Assembly: GCF_039941195.1 (NCBI RefSeq)
Contig: NZ_JBDVFA010000021.1
Location: forward strand, 1-64,000
Direction: 5' to 3'
Length of the DNA: 64,000 bases
Origin: Aurantibacter_A sp039941195
Lineage (GTDB): Bacteria; Bacteroidota; Bacteroidia; Flavobacteriales; Flavobacteriaceae
Below, piece by piece: positions 1 to 8,907 of the stretch. Numbering within the stretch: position 1 is the stretch's first letter; each line of letters starts with the position of its first letter. The notes below the pieces were generated by a model, which saw only the letters and a program-made list of their open reading frames with translations, was not told the DNA's origin and did not search any database. The translations under genes and the position numbers were made by a program.

Positions 1-910
<910 letters not shown>

Positions 911-1120
911 CGATTCTTAAATATGTTAAAGCTTCAACTTATGAATAATTCTCCCAGCCCTGTTTCTCGATCTAATTCTTAAACTCTCTAAAATAAATTT
1001 TAGAGCTGCTGTTTATCTTTTCAATTAAACTTTATATCGAAATATAAAACCTAATTTGTCTCTACAATATGTATATGAACTTTTATCAATCGCCTCAAAA
1101 CGTTTGCCTCAAAGCGGGTG

Positions 1121-1151
1121 CAAATATAAAACTGTTTTTTGATCTGCCAAA
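1121..1151 (-). promoter_or_regulatory. Proximal rRNA promoter (P2), Bacteroidota type
   Basis: Read on the minus strand there is TTTG (1148-1151), a 19-bp spacer and TATATTTG (1121-1128). This matches the Bacteroidota housekeeping promoter consensus of TTTG at -33 and TAnnTTTG at -7. Transcription would start near 1114 and give a leader of about 200 nt before 16S. Confidence 0.8.
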
Positions 1152-1267
1152 CTTTATTTTGAAAAAAATTAATTCCCCAATCTTAACACAATTCAGCACA
1201 ATTTTTATGAACGTTTATTTCGCAATTTCCAACTAACTCAATACCTAAATATCTCGCTAGCGGGGCG

Positions 1268-1297
1268 CAAATGTAACACTGTTTTTTAGTTATCAAA
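1268..1297 (-). promoter_or_regulatory. Distal rRNA promoter (P1), Bacteroidota type
   Basis: On the minus strand there is TTTG (1294-1297), an 18-bp spacer and TACATTTG (1268-1275). It lies 147 bp upstream of the second copy, and both share the flanking phrase AAAAAACAGTxTTA between the boxes. Tandem promoters are usual for rRNA operons. The rest of 1300-1586 shows only AT-rich DNA with no gene that I can support. Confidence 0.72.
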
Positions 1298-1586
1298 CAA
1301 CTATTTTAAAATAATTTTTGAAATAAATTTCAACCCCCTACATTACAGCTTGTTACACACTAATAAAAATTTGAAAAAAATCACACAATGATTGCTTTAC
1401 CAATATAAATGCATTCTTATCACAAAGGGCCATTACCGAAGTACTCAAAAATTATGAGCAAAACATATTTAAAATCCTCCAAGATTCATTGCAATTTTCT
1501 TAAGCACTAAGAAAAAAAATGAAATTCTTTTTTTTTAAAAAAAGACAATTTGAAGCCTAGAAAAAAGCAATTACCTAAGAAATAAT

Positions 1587-3578
1587 TTACGAAAAGAAAT
1601 TCCAAACTAACCCAAAACGGATTACAAAATCTCGATATGGATAATTCGGAGCAGCATAGAAATTGTTAGTCTTGCCAAAACTAGAATTAAAATGTTCTGC
1701 TTTTAAGTAAATTCTTGTTTGCTGTACTCTTGCATTTATAAAAAAGTCGAGCATAGGAAAACCACCCAACTCCTCATTATTTTGAATATAGAATTCACCC
1801 AAAACAGCATTATATGCATCCATATTATATGCTGTAAAATACTTTAATGTTATTCCTGTTTGAATATACATAGCTTTTTTAAACACATCTGAAGAAAAAT
1901 ACAAAGTGTTTCTTGTAACTACTTGTGGTAAATTCAACACCTGATTGGCTTGTGAAACATTCTGATACATTACAGTATTATTTAATGCAAAACCACCCAA
2001 CCTAAACTCTTTATTATACTTAAGTTTGGTGTGATTGATTACGCCACTTTCTTGAAAAGGCTTAATCGCAGACTGTTCATAGTCGTCTTCTATTTCATTT
2101 TGATCAACCCCGAAATATGAATAATTATCAATTGTAGAATAATTTAAAGAAAGGTTACCCCAGAATTTAGATTCTAAATCGAATTGAACTCCATTGACCT
2201 TTTCATTTTCAAAAACATCTGGATTCTGCCAATTGTAATTGGCGTATTCACTTTGATACAATAAAAAATTAAAATCTGGCATTCTTGCAGATGCGTGCAC
2301 TGTAGCTTTTAAATTAATGTTTTCATTTAAACGATATTCAGCAGTAGCTTTCATTATGTTATCCGTTAAATCTCCAGAAAGCGTATACTTCACATCCGCA
2401 TTAAGTTTAAAACCTCCAATTTGGTTTCTATATTTAGCACCCAGAATAACTTCCTCTCCTTTTAATTGGTTCTCGATAATTTGATTATCAGTAATTAACC
2501 TACTATTGAAGTAATAATTATAGTTATATAAGGATAGGTTTCCTTCTAAGATTCCAAGCTTTGCATTGCTGAATTTCATATTAAATTCATTGTTCATTGT
2601 TTTGAGTCTAGCTCTGTCACTAATTTCATCTAAAAACGCTGAACCGTAATATTCATTTTCTGCCCCATCATCGAATTGATAATAACGGGTTTCATAATTA
2701 AAAACATGACCTATTGCCAAAGATGTTTTTTCTGTTCTACTCGAATCTTTTGTTTTTCGCAATAGTTTATATTGATGGTCAAAAAAATATCTCTTCCCTA
2801 ATATTTTATTAGTAACATCGGCAAATAAAACATCTACTCGATTTCGATCAGAATATTCTGTATTGCCAGATTCAAATTGTTCTTCCTTACTATTTATACC
2901 TCCGTTTTCTTCCCCTTCAATACTCTGCGCAACTATATGACCTCTTATATTATATCGTCTATTTTTAGTTTCATAATTAGCGGTAGTTCTAAAATTACCT
3001 GACTTTGCCTGATTGTATTGATACTTACCTAATGACCGAAACCCCTTATATGCTATGGAAAAATTTAATCGACGAGAAGTATTAAAAGTTAACATAGCAT
3101 CTAACAATTGACCCTCTTCAAGTGTGGTTTTAAAAAACAAATCTGTAACAGGGGTAGGTACATTATAATAGTCAACATCTTCAGTTTCAAAATAATTGTA
3201 GTGCTTTCCCTTCGCCCCTATTTTTGGAAACATATTTGAACGTTCAAAATCTACACCCAATTTATTGTAAGGTTGACCAATATTTGCAAAAGGCATTAAT
3301 TCAAAATTATCTTTTCGCAGATAATTGTATTTGTATTCTTTTTGTATAGTTAAGGTAGTATCTAGAAAGGTAGTATCACGGGAATGAGAAATAATTTTAT
3401 AATCTTTAATTGAGATTTCTATTTCTTCTTTTTCTTTATCTCCTGATGGTGTAGGTCTTCCTTTATTTTCTGCTTGCGTTGAATCCTTTTCTTTTCTTGG
3501 TGGACGTTGTCCTTCTTGTGCCAAAAGAGAAACTCCGAAAAAAAAAGAAATAAAGAATAAGAAATATCTCATTAACAT
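1587..3578 (-). CDS. Putative outer-membrane beta-barrel porin (Porin_10-like)
   Basis: A 663-residue secreted protein: N-terminal signal peptide ending near AQ (residues 20-21), a short charged linker rich in K and E (residues 22-55), then a long body with alternating aromatic and polar residues and the C-terminal phrase RFGLVWNFFS, which ends in aromatic residues as outer-membrane barrels do. Length and pattern fit the large putative porins found beside other genes in Flavobacteriaceae; substrate unknown. The start at 3578 is followed two codons later by a second ATG. A GGAGGA lies 7 nt before the first ATG on the minus strand and sits inside a small hairpin, listed separately. The gene stands alone; the rRNA promoters follow on the same strand. 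Confidence 0.75.
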   Translation of the reverse strand: MLMRYFLFFISFFFGVSLLAQEGQRPPRKEKDSTQAENKGRPTPSGDKEKEEIEISIKDYKIISHSRDTTFLDTTLTIQKEYKYNYLRKDNFELMPFANIGQPYNKLGVDFERSNMFPKIGAKGKHYNYFETEDVDYYNVPTPVTDLFFKTTLEEGQLLDAMLTFNTSRRLNFSIAYKGFRSLGKYQYNQAKSGNFRTTANYETKNRRYNIRGHIVAQSIEGEENGGINSKEEQFESGNTEYSDRNRVDVLFADVTNKILGKRYFFDHQYKLLRKTKDSSRTEKTSLAIGHVFNYETRYYQFDDGAENEYYGSAFLDEISDRARLKTMNNEFNMKFSNAKLGILEGNLSLYNYNYYFNSRLITDNQIIENQLKGEEVILGAKYRNQIGGFKLNADVKYTLSGDLTDNIMKATAEYRLNENINLKATVHASARMPDFNFLLYQSEYANYNWQNPDVFENEKVNGVQFDLESKFWGNLSLNYSTIDNYSYFGVDQNEIEDDYEQSAIKPFQESGVINHTKLKYNKEFRLGGFALNNTVMYQNVSQANQVLNLPQVVTRNTLYFSSDVFKKAMYIQTGITLKYFTAYNMDAYNAVLGEFYIQNNEELGGFPMLDFFINARVQQTRIYLKAEHFNSSFGKTNNFYAAPNYPYRDFVIRFGLVWNFFS

Positions 3579-3585
3579 AAATGTA

Positions 3586-3600
3586 TCCTCCTATGGAGGA
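3586..3600 (-). promoter_or_regulatory. Hairpin covering a GGAGGA ribosome-binding site of the porin gene
   Basis: On the minus strand TCCTCC, a 3-nt loop ATA, and GGAGGA form a perfect 6-bp inverted repeat, and the 3' arm is a strong Shine-Dalgarno-like sequence 7 nt from the ATG at 3578. Clear SD sites are rare in Bacteroidota, so both the site and its pairing partner stand out. The remaining 3601-3928 is an AT-rich divergent promoter region; I see no gene in it. Confidence 0.45.
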
Positions 3601-3928
3601 AATTAGACTCGACCTGCTCTACTAACAGGTTTAATTCGATAGCACAAATACATTCTAAACTTAAATTTAGAAAAGCTCTTTAAAAGGACAAAGTTAATTT
3701 TTTTGATGTTAATGCGGTGTGAAAGTTTTACTAACTAATACCAAACTATAATTAACAATAAAGAAGATCTATTTTTAGCTATAAAATTATAGCCATTCTA
3801 AATGAATTCTGTTTTATTTCAACTTATTTTGCGACTTGCAACATAAACTTATACTTTAGACATTCTAAAATTTTGAGTATAACATTTTCTTATAGAGCAC
3901 AAATCTTTAATCAAAATAGAAAAAACAG

Positions 3929-4942
3929 ATGAAATATATAGTTTGTAAAGAGCCTGGTACATTTTTAATGGATGAAAAAGAAGCTCCAGCTCGCAAAGCT
4001 GGTGAAGCTTTACTCAAAATCACTAAAGTTGGCATTTGTGGAACTGACCTTCATGCTTTCCAAGGAAACCAGTCTTTTTTTACTTATCCTAGAATATTGG
4101 GCCATGAATTGGCAGCTGAGATTTTAGAAATTGATGCAAATGAGCAAAATTTAAAAGTTGGTGACCATGTTATTATCATGCCTTATTTAAGTTGTGGAAA
4201 TTGTGTTGCCTGTAGAAACGGCAAAACGAATTGCTGCACCAATATTGCTGTATTAGGTGTACATACTGACGGTGGAATGCAAGAAATTGTTAGTTTACCA
4301 ACAGACATTCTATTACCTGCTGGATCTTTAAATGATAAAGAAATTGCAATAGTGGAACCTTTGGCTATTGGCGCCCACAGTTTAAGAAGGGCTGATATTA
4401 AAAAAGGAGAATCTGTTTTAGTTATTGGATGTGGACCTATTGGTTTTGGCATAATTAAATTAGCACAAGTTGCAGGAGCCAATGTTATAGCCATGGATGT
4501 AAATGATCAACGACTAAATTTTGCAAAAGAAGCATTTGGGGTTGAACATTTAGTGAATGCTATTGATAATCCGTTAGAAAATTTATTGGCTTGTAACAAC
4601 AATGAACTTCCAACAGTGGTTATTGATGCTACAGGAAATAAAAGAGCTTTGGAATCTGGAGTGAATTATATGGCACATGGTGGTAAATATGTACTTGTTG
4701 GTCATCATAAAGGTGATTTAACTTTTAACCATCCTTTCATCCATAGTAAAGAAACTACATTAATGTGCAGCAGGAATGCTACTATCGAAGATATGCTTAA
4801 AGTAAAAGAGGTTTTAGAAAGTGGTGTATTCCCAACAGAAGCATATGTTACGCATGAAGTTTCTTTTGATGAAATGATTGAGAATTTCGATTCGTGGCTA
4901 AAGCCGGAAACTGGAGTTGTAAAAGCTATACTTACGCTGTAA
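3929..4942 (+). CDS. Zinc-dependent sugar-acid dehydrogenase, LgoD (L-galactonate 5-dehydrogenase)-like
   Basis: A 337-residue medium-chain zinc dehydrogenase. Visible motifs: GICGTDLHAF (catalytic Cys, about residue 38), GHE at about 60-62, a four-Cys structural zinc lobe CGNCVACRNGKTNCC (about 90-104), and the Rossmann motif GCGPIG near 168-173. Phrases such as PRILGHE and KETTLMCSRNAT match those I recall for E. coli LgoD/YjjN, which oxidises L-galactonate to D-tagaturonate with NAD. It is followed after 51 bp by a YiaK-like dehydrogenase on the same strand, which supports a sugar-acid pathway. The exact substrate is an inference; L-gulonate or another hexonate is possible. Confidence 0.75.
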   Translation: MKYIVCKEPGTFLMDEKEAPARKAGEALLKITKVGICGTDLHAFQGNQSFFTYPRILGHELAAEILEIDANEQNLKVGDHVIIMPYLSCGNCVACRNGKTNCCTNIAVLGVHTDGGMQEIVSLPTDILLPAGSLNDKEIAIVEPLAIGAHSLRRADIKKGESVLVIGCGPIGFGIIKLAQVAGANVIAMDVNDQRLNFAKEAFGVEHLVNAIDNPLENLLACNNNELPTVVIDATGNKRALESGVNYMAHGGKYVLVGHHKGDLTFNHPFIHSKETTLMCSRNATIEDMLKVKEVLESGVFPTEAYVTHEVSFDEMIENFDSWLKPETGVVKAILTL

Positions 4943-4993
4943 ATGACCTCACCTTTATTAATTTACTATTTATTAATTCGTATATAATTTATT

Positions 4994-5998
4994 ATGGCTC
5001 TTGTTACCTATTCTCAACTTGTAGATGTTTTTAAACAGATTCTTTCTGATAGCGGATTTTCAGAATCAGAATCTGAATTATGTGCCAAAATATTTGCCGA
5101 TTCAACTGCAGATGGATACCATTCACATGGTATCAATCGCTTTCCTGTTTTTATTAAAACAATTACTGATGGCTATGTTCAATTAGGAGTTCAACCAGAA
5201 CGAGAATTAGCCTTGGGAAGTTTTGAAAGATGGGATGGCAAATTAGGAGCTGGGCCTTTAAATGCAGATTTCTGTATAAAACGGGCAATTGAGTTAGCTA
5301 AAGAATCTGGAATGGGTTGCGTTGCATTACAAAATGGAAGTCATTGGATGCGTGGAGGAACATATGGATGGATGGCTGCTGAGGCCGGATGCATAGCATT
5401 ATGTTTTACAAATACTTCTCCTAATATGCCCACATGGGGGGCAAAAGAAGCAAATACAGGTAACAATCCATTAATTGTTGCTGTTCCAAAGGAAGAAGGC
5501 CATATAGTACTCGACATGTCATTATCTCAATTCTCTTATGGAAAAATGGAAAATTTAGCTATGAATGGGAAAGATTTACCTTTTCCTGGCGGATATACTT
5601 CAGAAGGTGAACTTTCCACGGATCCACAAGCGATTTTAGATTCTAAAAGATTATTACCTACCGGTTATTGGAAAGGGTCTGGACTTTCAATCTTAGTTGA
5701 CCTACTTGTAACGTTATTATCATCTGGAAAGTCTACTGCTAAAATTGGTGAGATGGAAGCTGAATATGGACTTTCACAAGTATTTATTTGTTTCGATGCT
5801 AAACAAATGAATACTGACAACAAGCATAAAGAATTGGTTGATGAGATTATTAATCATGTTACAAATGCCATACCTGAAAAGGAAGGTGGCACTATTGAAT
5901 ATCCTGGTAGTCAGACCAGGAAAAGAAGAGCTCAGCATATGAAAGATGGTATTGTTGTTAATGATGACGTTTGGAATAAACTTTTAGCAAGAATTTAA
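4994..5998 (+). CDS. Ldh-family 2,3-diketo-L-gulonate reductase-like protein (YiaK type)
   Basis: A 334-residue member of the malate/L-lactate dehydrogenase (Ldh_2) family, a fold distinct from classical lactate dehydrogenase. SHGINRFP, NGSHWMRGG (conserved His region), PTWGAKE, GNNPLIVA, LLPTGYWKGSG and EYGLSQVF line up with E. coli YiaK (3-dehydro-L-gulonate 2-dehydrogenase), which has closely similar phrases in the same order and about the same length (332). The enzyme would interconvert a 2-keto sugar acid and its hydroxy form with NAD(P)H. It follows the LgoD-like gene and precedes rnhB by only 18 bp, so the three may share a transcript. It is clearly different from the second Ldh-family gene at 49847-50884. 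Confidence 0.78.
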   Translation: MALVTYSQLVDVFKQILSDSGFSESESELCAKIFADSTADGYHSHGINRFPVFIKTITDGYVQLGVQPERELALGSFERWDGKLGAGPLNADFCIKRAIELAKESGMGCVALQNGSHWMRGGTYGWMAAEAGCIALCFTNTSPNMPTWGAKEANTGNNPLIVAVPKEEGHIVLDMSLSQFSYGKMENLAMNGKDLPFPGGYTSEGELSTDPQAILDSKRLLPTGYWKGSGLSILVDLLVTLLSSGKSTAKIGEMEAEYGLSQVFICFDAKQMNTDNKHKELVDEIINHVTNAIPEKEGGTIEYPGSQTRKRRAQHMKDGIVVNDDVWNKLLARI

Positions 5999-6016
5999 AT
6001 TTGTTAGAAAATTTTA

Positions 6017-6619
6017 ATGCTAAAAAGATATTTTAAATTCTTCGATGAAGTAGGCACGGATGAAGCCGGGCGAGGTTGTCTTGCGGGGCCCGTAACTGCT
6101 GCAGCTATTAAACTCCCTCGAGGATTTAAAAACGAAATTCTTAACGACTCCAAACAACTTTCAGAAAATAAAAGAAATTTATTACGACCATTATTAGAGG
6201 CCTCGGCAATCGAATATGGAGTAGCACATGTTTATCCAACAGAAATAGACGAAATCAATATTTTAAACGCATCGATTTTGGCTATGCATAAATCCATAGC
6301 TCAATTTAAATCAGGAACTAGATTTATTGTTGTAGACGGTAATAAATTTAAACCTTTTAAAGAAGTCCCTCACGAATGTATTATTAAAGGCGATGCCAAA
6401 TATTTAAACATTGCAGCTGCCTCAGTATTGGCTAAAACATATCGAGATGCTTACATGGAAAAAATTCATTTGGAATACCCCATGTATAATTGGAAAAAAA
6501 ATAAGGGCTACCCAACTAAAGAACATCGTGAAGCCATTAAAGAATTTGGGATAACAAAATATCATCGAAAAAGTTTTAGAATGCTTCCTGAGCAGCTTGA
6601 ACTCAAAATCCTCCTATAG
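6017..6619 (+). CDS. rnhB: Ribonuclease HII
   Basis: A 200-residue protein with the RNase HII signature: TDEAGRGCLAGPV at residues 14-26 with catalytic Asp15 and Glu16, the third acidic residue in VVDGNKF (about residue 108), and the fourth in the ASVLAKTYRD helix (about 142). GYPTKEH near the C-terminus is also typical. It removes RNA from RNA/DNA hybrids and misincorporated ribonucleotides. The length matches compact Bacteroidota homologues. It begins 18 bp after the YiaK-like gene. Confidence 0.96.
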   Translation: MLKRYFKFFDEVGTDEAGRGCLAGPVTAAAIKLPRGFKNEILNDSKQLSENKRNLLRPLLEASAIEYGVAHVYPTEIDEINILNASILAMHKSIAQFKSGTRFIVVDGNKFKPFKEVPHECIIKGDAKYLNIAAASVLAKTYRDAYMEKIHLEYPMYNWKKNKGYPTKEHREAIKEFGITKYHRKSFRMLPEQLELKILL

Positions 6620-6846
6620 CTCCGTATTCTTACATGTAGGAATAAGCACTTTTTTACCATTCATACATATTCTGCTACCATTTAGACAATTTTCAAGTCC
6701 AAGAAATACAAGTTTTCATTATAAAAAGAATTCATCATTTAGTTTTGATGTTAACCTTTTACAAATTTTTGTCATTAAATCATATAATTAGTTAAGCTCC
6801 AATCTTGCTTAACCCTAAACTATATATTGACTAAACCCCGATTAAA

Positions 6847-8190
6847 ATGAAAAAAAGCACATCTTATTTAAAACAATTTTTGCTCATTATTGGTCTACTC
6901 CTAGTTTCCCAAACTAGTGAAGCTCAATTTCTGAAAAAATTAGGTAAAGCCGCTGAAAGAGCTGCCGAAAGAACTGTAGAACGTAGAGTAGAACAAGAAA
7001 CATCAGAAAAAACAGACCAAGCTTTAGACAGTATTTTTGAATCAGGAGAGGGAAATGGAAAGCAAAAACAACCATTACCTACGGAAAACGAAAATCCCAC
7101 ACAAACTGATGACTCCGTTTCTAATGACCAAAATGAGACTAGTCCATCTGGCACTGCAAAGGCTAATACTGCTCAAACTATTAAGGTTTACAGCAAGTTC
7201 GACTTTGTACCTGGTGACACTCCAATATTCGTTGATGACTTTTCTAACGATTTTATAGGAGACTTTCCTGCTCGATGGAACACTAATGGAAGTGGAGAAT
7301 TAGTTACGCTTGATGAGTACCCTAACAAATGGCTTAAACTTCTTCCTGGCTATAATACCGCATATATTCCGGATGCAACAAATTTACCTGAAGAATTCAC
7401 ATTAGAATTTGATGTACTAGCTACAGGTTTAGATAAAAATACCTCATCACAATCGTATCTTGGCATTGTAGTAAGCGACAATAACACCTTTAAAAAAGGA
7501 ACAAATTTTGGAATGGTGGAATACTCTTTTTGTCAATTTATTGGACGAGGTGTAGTTGTAGAAAATAATATTGCCTCTAAAAGAGTAATTCGAAATGAAG
7601 TTAATGCTGATATCCGCAGCATAGTTTCTGAAAAACACCATATCTCTGTAGCAGTTAATAAAGAAAGATTTAGATTATGGATAAACGAAAATAAATTTAT
7701 TGATGTTCCTAGACTACTTCCTTCTAATACGCAAATGCAGGGTATTAAATTTAAATTACGTGGCACTGACACGGAAAAAGAATCTATACTTATTGGAAAC
7801 ATAAAGATTGCTAAAGGCGGTATAGACTTACGAAGAAAACTACTTGCAGATGGAAAAATTTCAACGAATGGTATTTTATTTGATAGCGGATCAGCAACTA
7901 TTCAACCACAATCTATGGGTATAATCCGTCAGATTTATCAAGTACTACAACAAGACAAATCACTAAAACTTAAAATTGTAGGTCACACTGATGCCGATGG
8001 TGATGACAATAAAAATATGCAGTTATCCCAGAAAAGAGCCGAAGCTGTAAAAGATGCCTTAGTTACTATTTATAATGTATCTTCAGAAAGATTATCAACA
8101 GACGGAAAAGGCGAATCAGAACCAGTGGAAGATAATTCTTCTGCGGATGGAAAGGCGCAAAACCGACGCGTAGAATTTATTAAACTTTAA
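6847..8190 (+). CDS. OmpA-family outer-membrane/peptidoglycan-binding protein
   Basis: A 447-residue secreted protein. Signal peptide to about residue 26 (SEAQ), a charged coiled-coil-like stretch rich in A, E and R (30-60), a low-complexity linker (65-110), a central region (about 115-320) that looks like a concanavalin-type beta-sandwich (FVDDFSNDFIGDFPARW onward), and a C-terminal OmpA domain (about 340-447) with ILFDSGSATIQP, VGHTDADGDD and NRRVEF. The OmpA domain is expected to bind peptidoglycan. Fourteen bases separate it from the next gene. The intergenic 6620-6846 has no convincing gene. Confidence 0.85.
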   Translation: MKKSTSYLKQFLLIIGLLLVSQTSEAQFLKKLGKAAERAAERTVERRVEQETSEKTDQALDSIFESGEGNGKQKQPLPTENENPTQTDDSVSNDQNETSPSGTAKANTAQTIKVYSKFDFVPGDTPIFVDDFSNDFIGDFPARWNTNGSGELVTLDEYPNKWLKLLPGYNTAYIPDATNLPEEFTLEFDVLATGLDKNTSSQSYLGIVVSDNNTFKKGTNFGMVEYSFCQFIGRGVVVENNIASKRVIRNEVNADIRSIVSEKHHISVAVNKERFRLWINENKFIDVPRLLPSNTQMQGIKFKLRGTDTEKESILIGNIKIAKGGIDLRRKLLADGKISTNGILFDSGSATIQPQSMGIIRQIYQVLQQDKSLKLKIVGHTDADGDDNKNMQLSQKRAEAVKDALVTIYNVSSERLSTDGKGESEPVEDNSSADGKAQNRRVEFIKL

Positions 8191-8203
8191 AAAACACAAA
8201 ACA

Positions 8204-8902
8204 ATGAAAAATATCTCATTAACAGTAATACTATCCCTTTTATTTATTGGCGTATCATTTGCTCAAGAGAGCTGCAGCAAGTTTTATCCGCTAAAAGAAG
8301 GTAGCACATTTGAATATACAAATTTGGATAAAAAAGGAAAAGTTGACGGCACTATTAATTACCTCATTTCAGAAGTTCGCTCAGTAGGCACTGCCACAGC
8401 AGCTACTTTTAATCTAAAATTCAAAGACAAAAAAGGTAAACAAGCATTTGAAACCGACTATACGTTCAGTTGCGAAAACGGTATTGTAAAATTAGATTAT
8501 GAATCTCTTTTTCCATCACAAATGATGAAGCAGTATACAGAAATGGGGCTAGAAATGGACATATCCGGCACCGATATTGAGATTCCAAATGATTTAAATG
8601 TGGGTCAAGAATTACCAGATGCTAACGTTACTATGGCTATGAGTATGTCTGGGATTAATATGAATGTATCCGTGGACCGAACTAATAGAAAAGTGGAGAA
8701 TAAAGAAAGTGTAACGACATCTGCAGGAACCTTTGACTGTTATATTCTTTCGGAACTAAACACTTCTAAAGCAATGGGAGCCAACATAGAATTCCAAACC
8801 AAAACTTGGTTGGCTGAAGGTGTAGGTATGATAAAAAGTGAAACCTATAAGAAAAATGGCAACCTAGAAAATAAAATGGAATTAACTAAGTATAGCAAAT
8901 AA
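8204..8902 (+). CDS. Secreted TapB/DUF3108-like protein
   Basis: A 232-residue protein with a signal peptide (cleavage after SFAQ, about residue 21) and a single beta-rich domain. The order of features (FYPLKEGSTFEYT near the N-terminus, a central hydrophobic-Met region, SAGTFDCYILSE, then TKTWLAEGVGMIKSE) fits the family of periplasmic TapB-like proteins, which resemble DUF3108 and lipoprotein-carrier folds. Function is not known. It is probably co-transcribed with the OmpA-family gene 14 bp upstream and converges on the CHAT gene with only 5 bp between stops. Confidence 0.65.
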   Translation: MKNISLTVILSLLFIGVSFAQESCSKFYPLKEGSTFEYTNLDKKGKVDGTINYLISEVRSVGTATAATFNLKFKDKKGKQAFETDYTFSCENGIVKLDYESLFPSQMMKQYTEMGLEMDISGTDIEIPNDLNVGQELPDANVTMAMSMSGINMNVSVDRTNRKVENKESVTTSAGTFDCYILSELNTSKAMGANIEFQTKTWLAEGVGMIKSETYKKNGNLENKMELTKYSK

Positions 8903-8907
8903 AAAAC

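Noticed and set aside
4183..4494. A 103-codon minus-strand frame inside the LgoD-like gene
   Set aside because: Opposite-strand shadow; no signal peptide or domain.
6597..6791. A 64-codon open frame overlapping the end of rnhB
   Set aside because: It overlaps rnhB, has a Ser/Phe-rich composition expected of random AT-rich frames and no recognisable motif.
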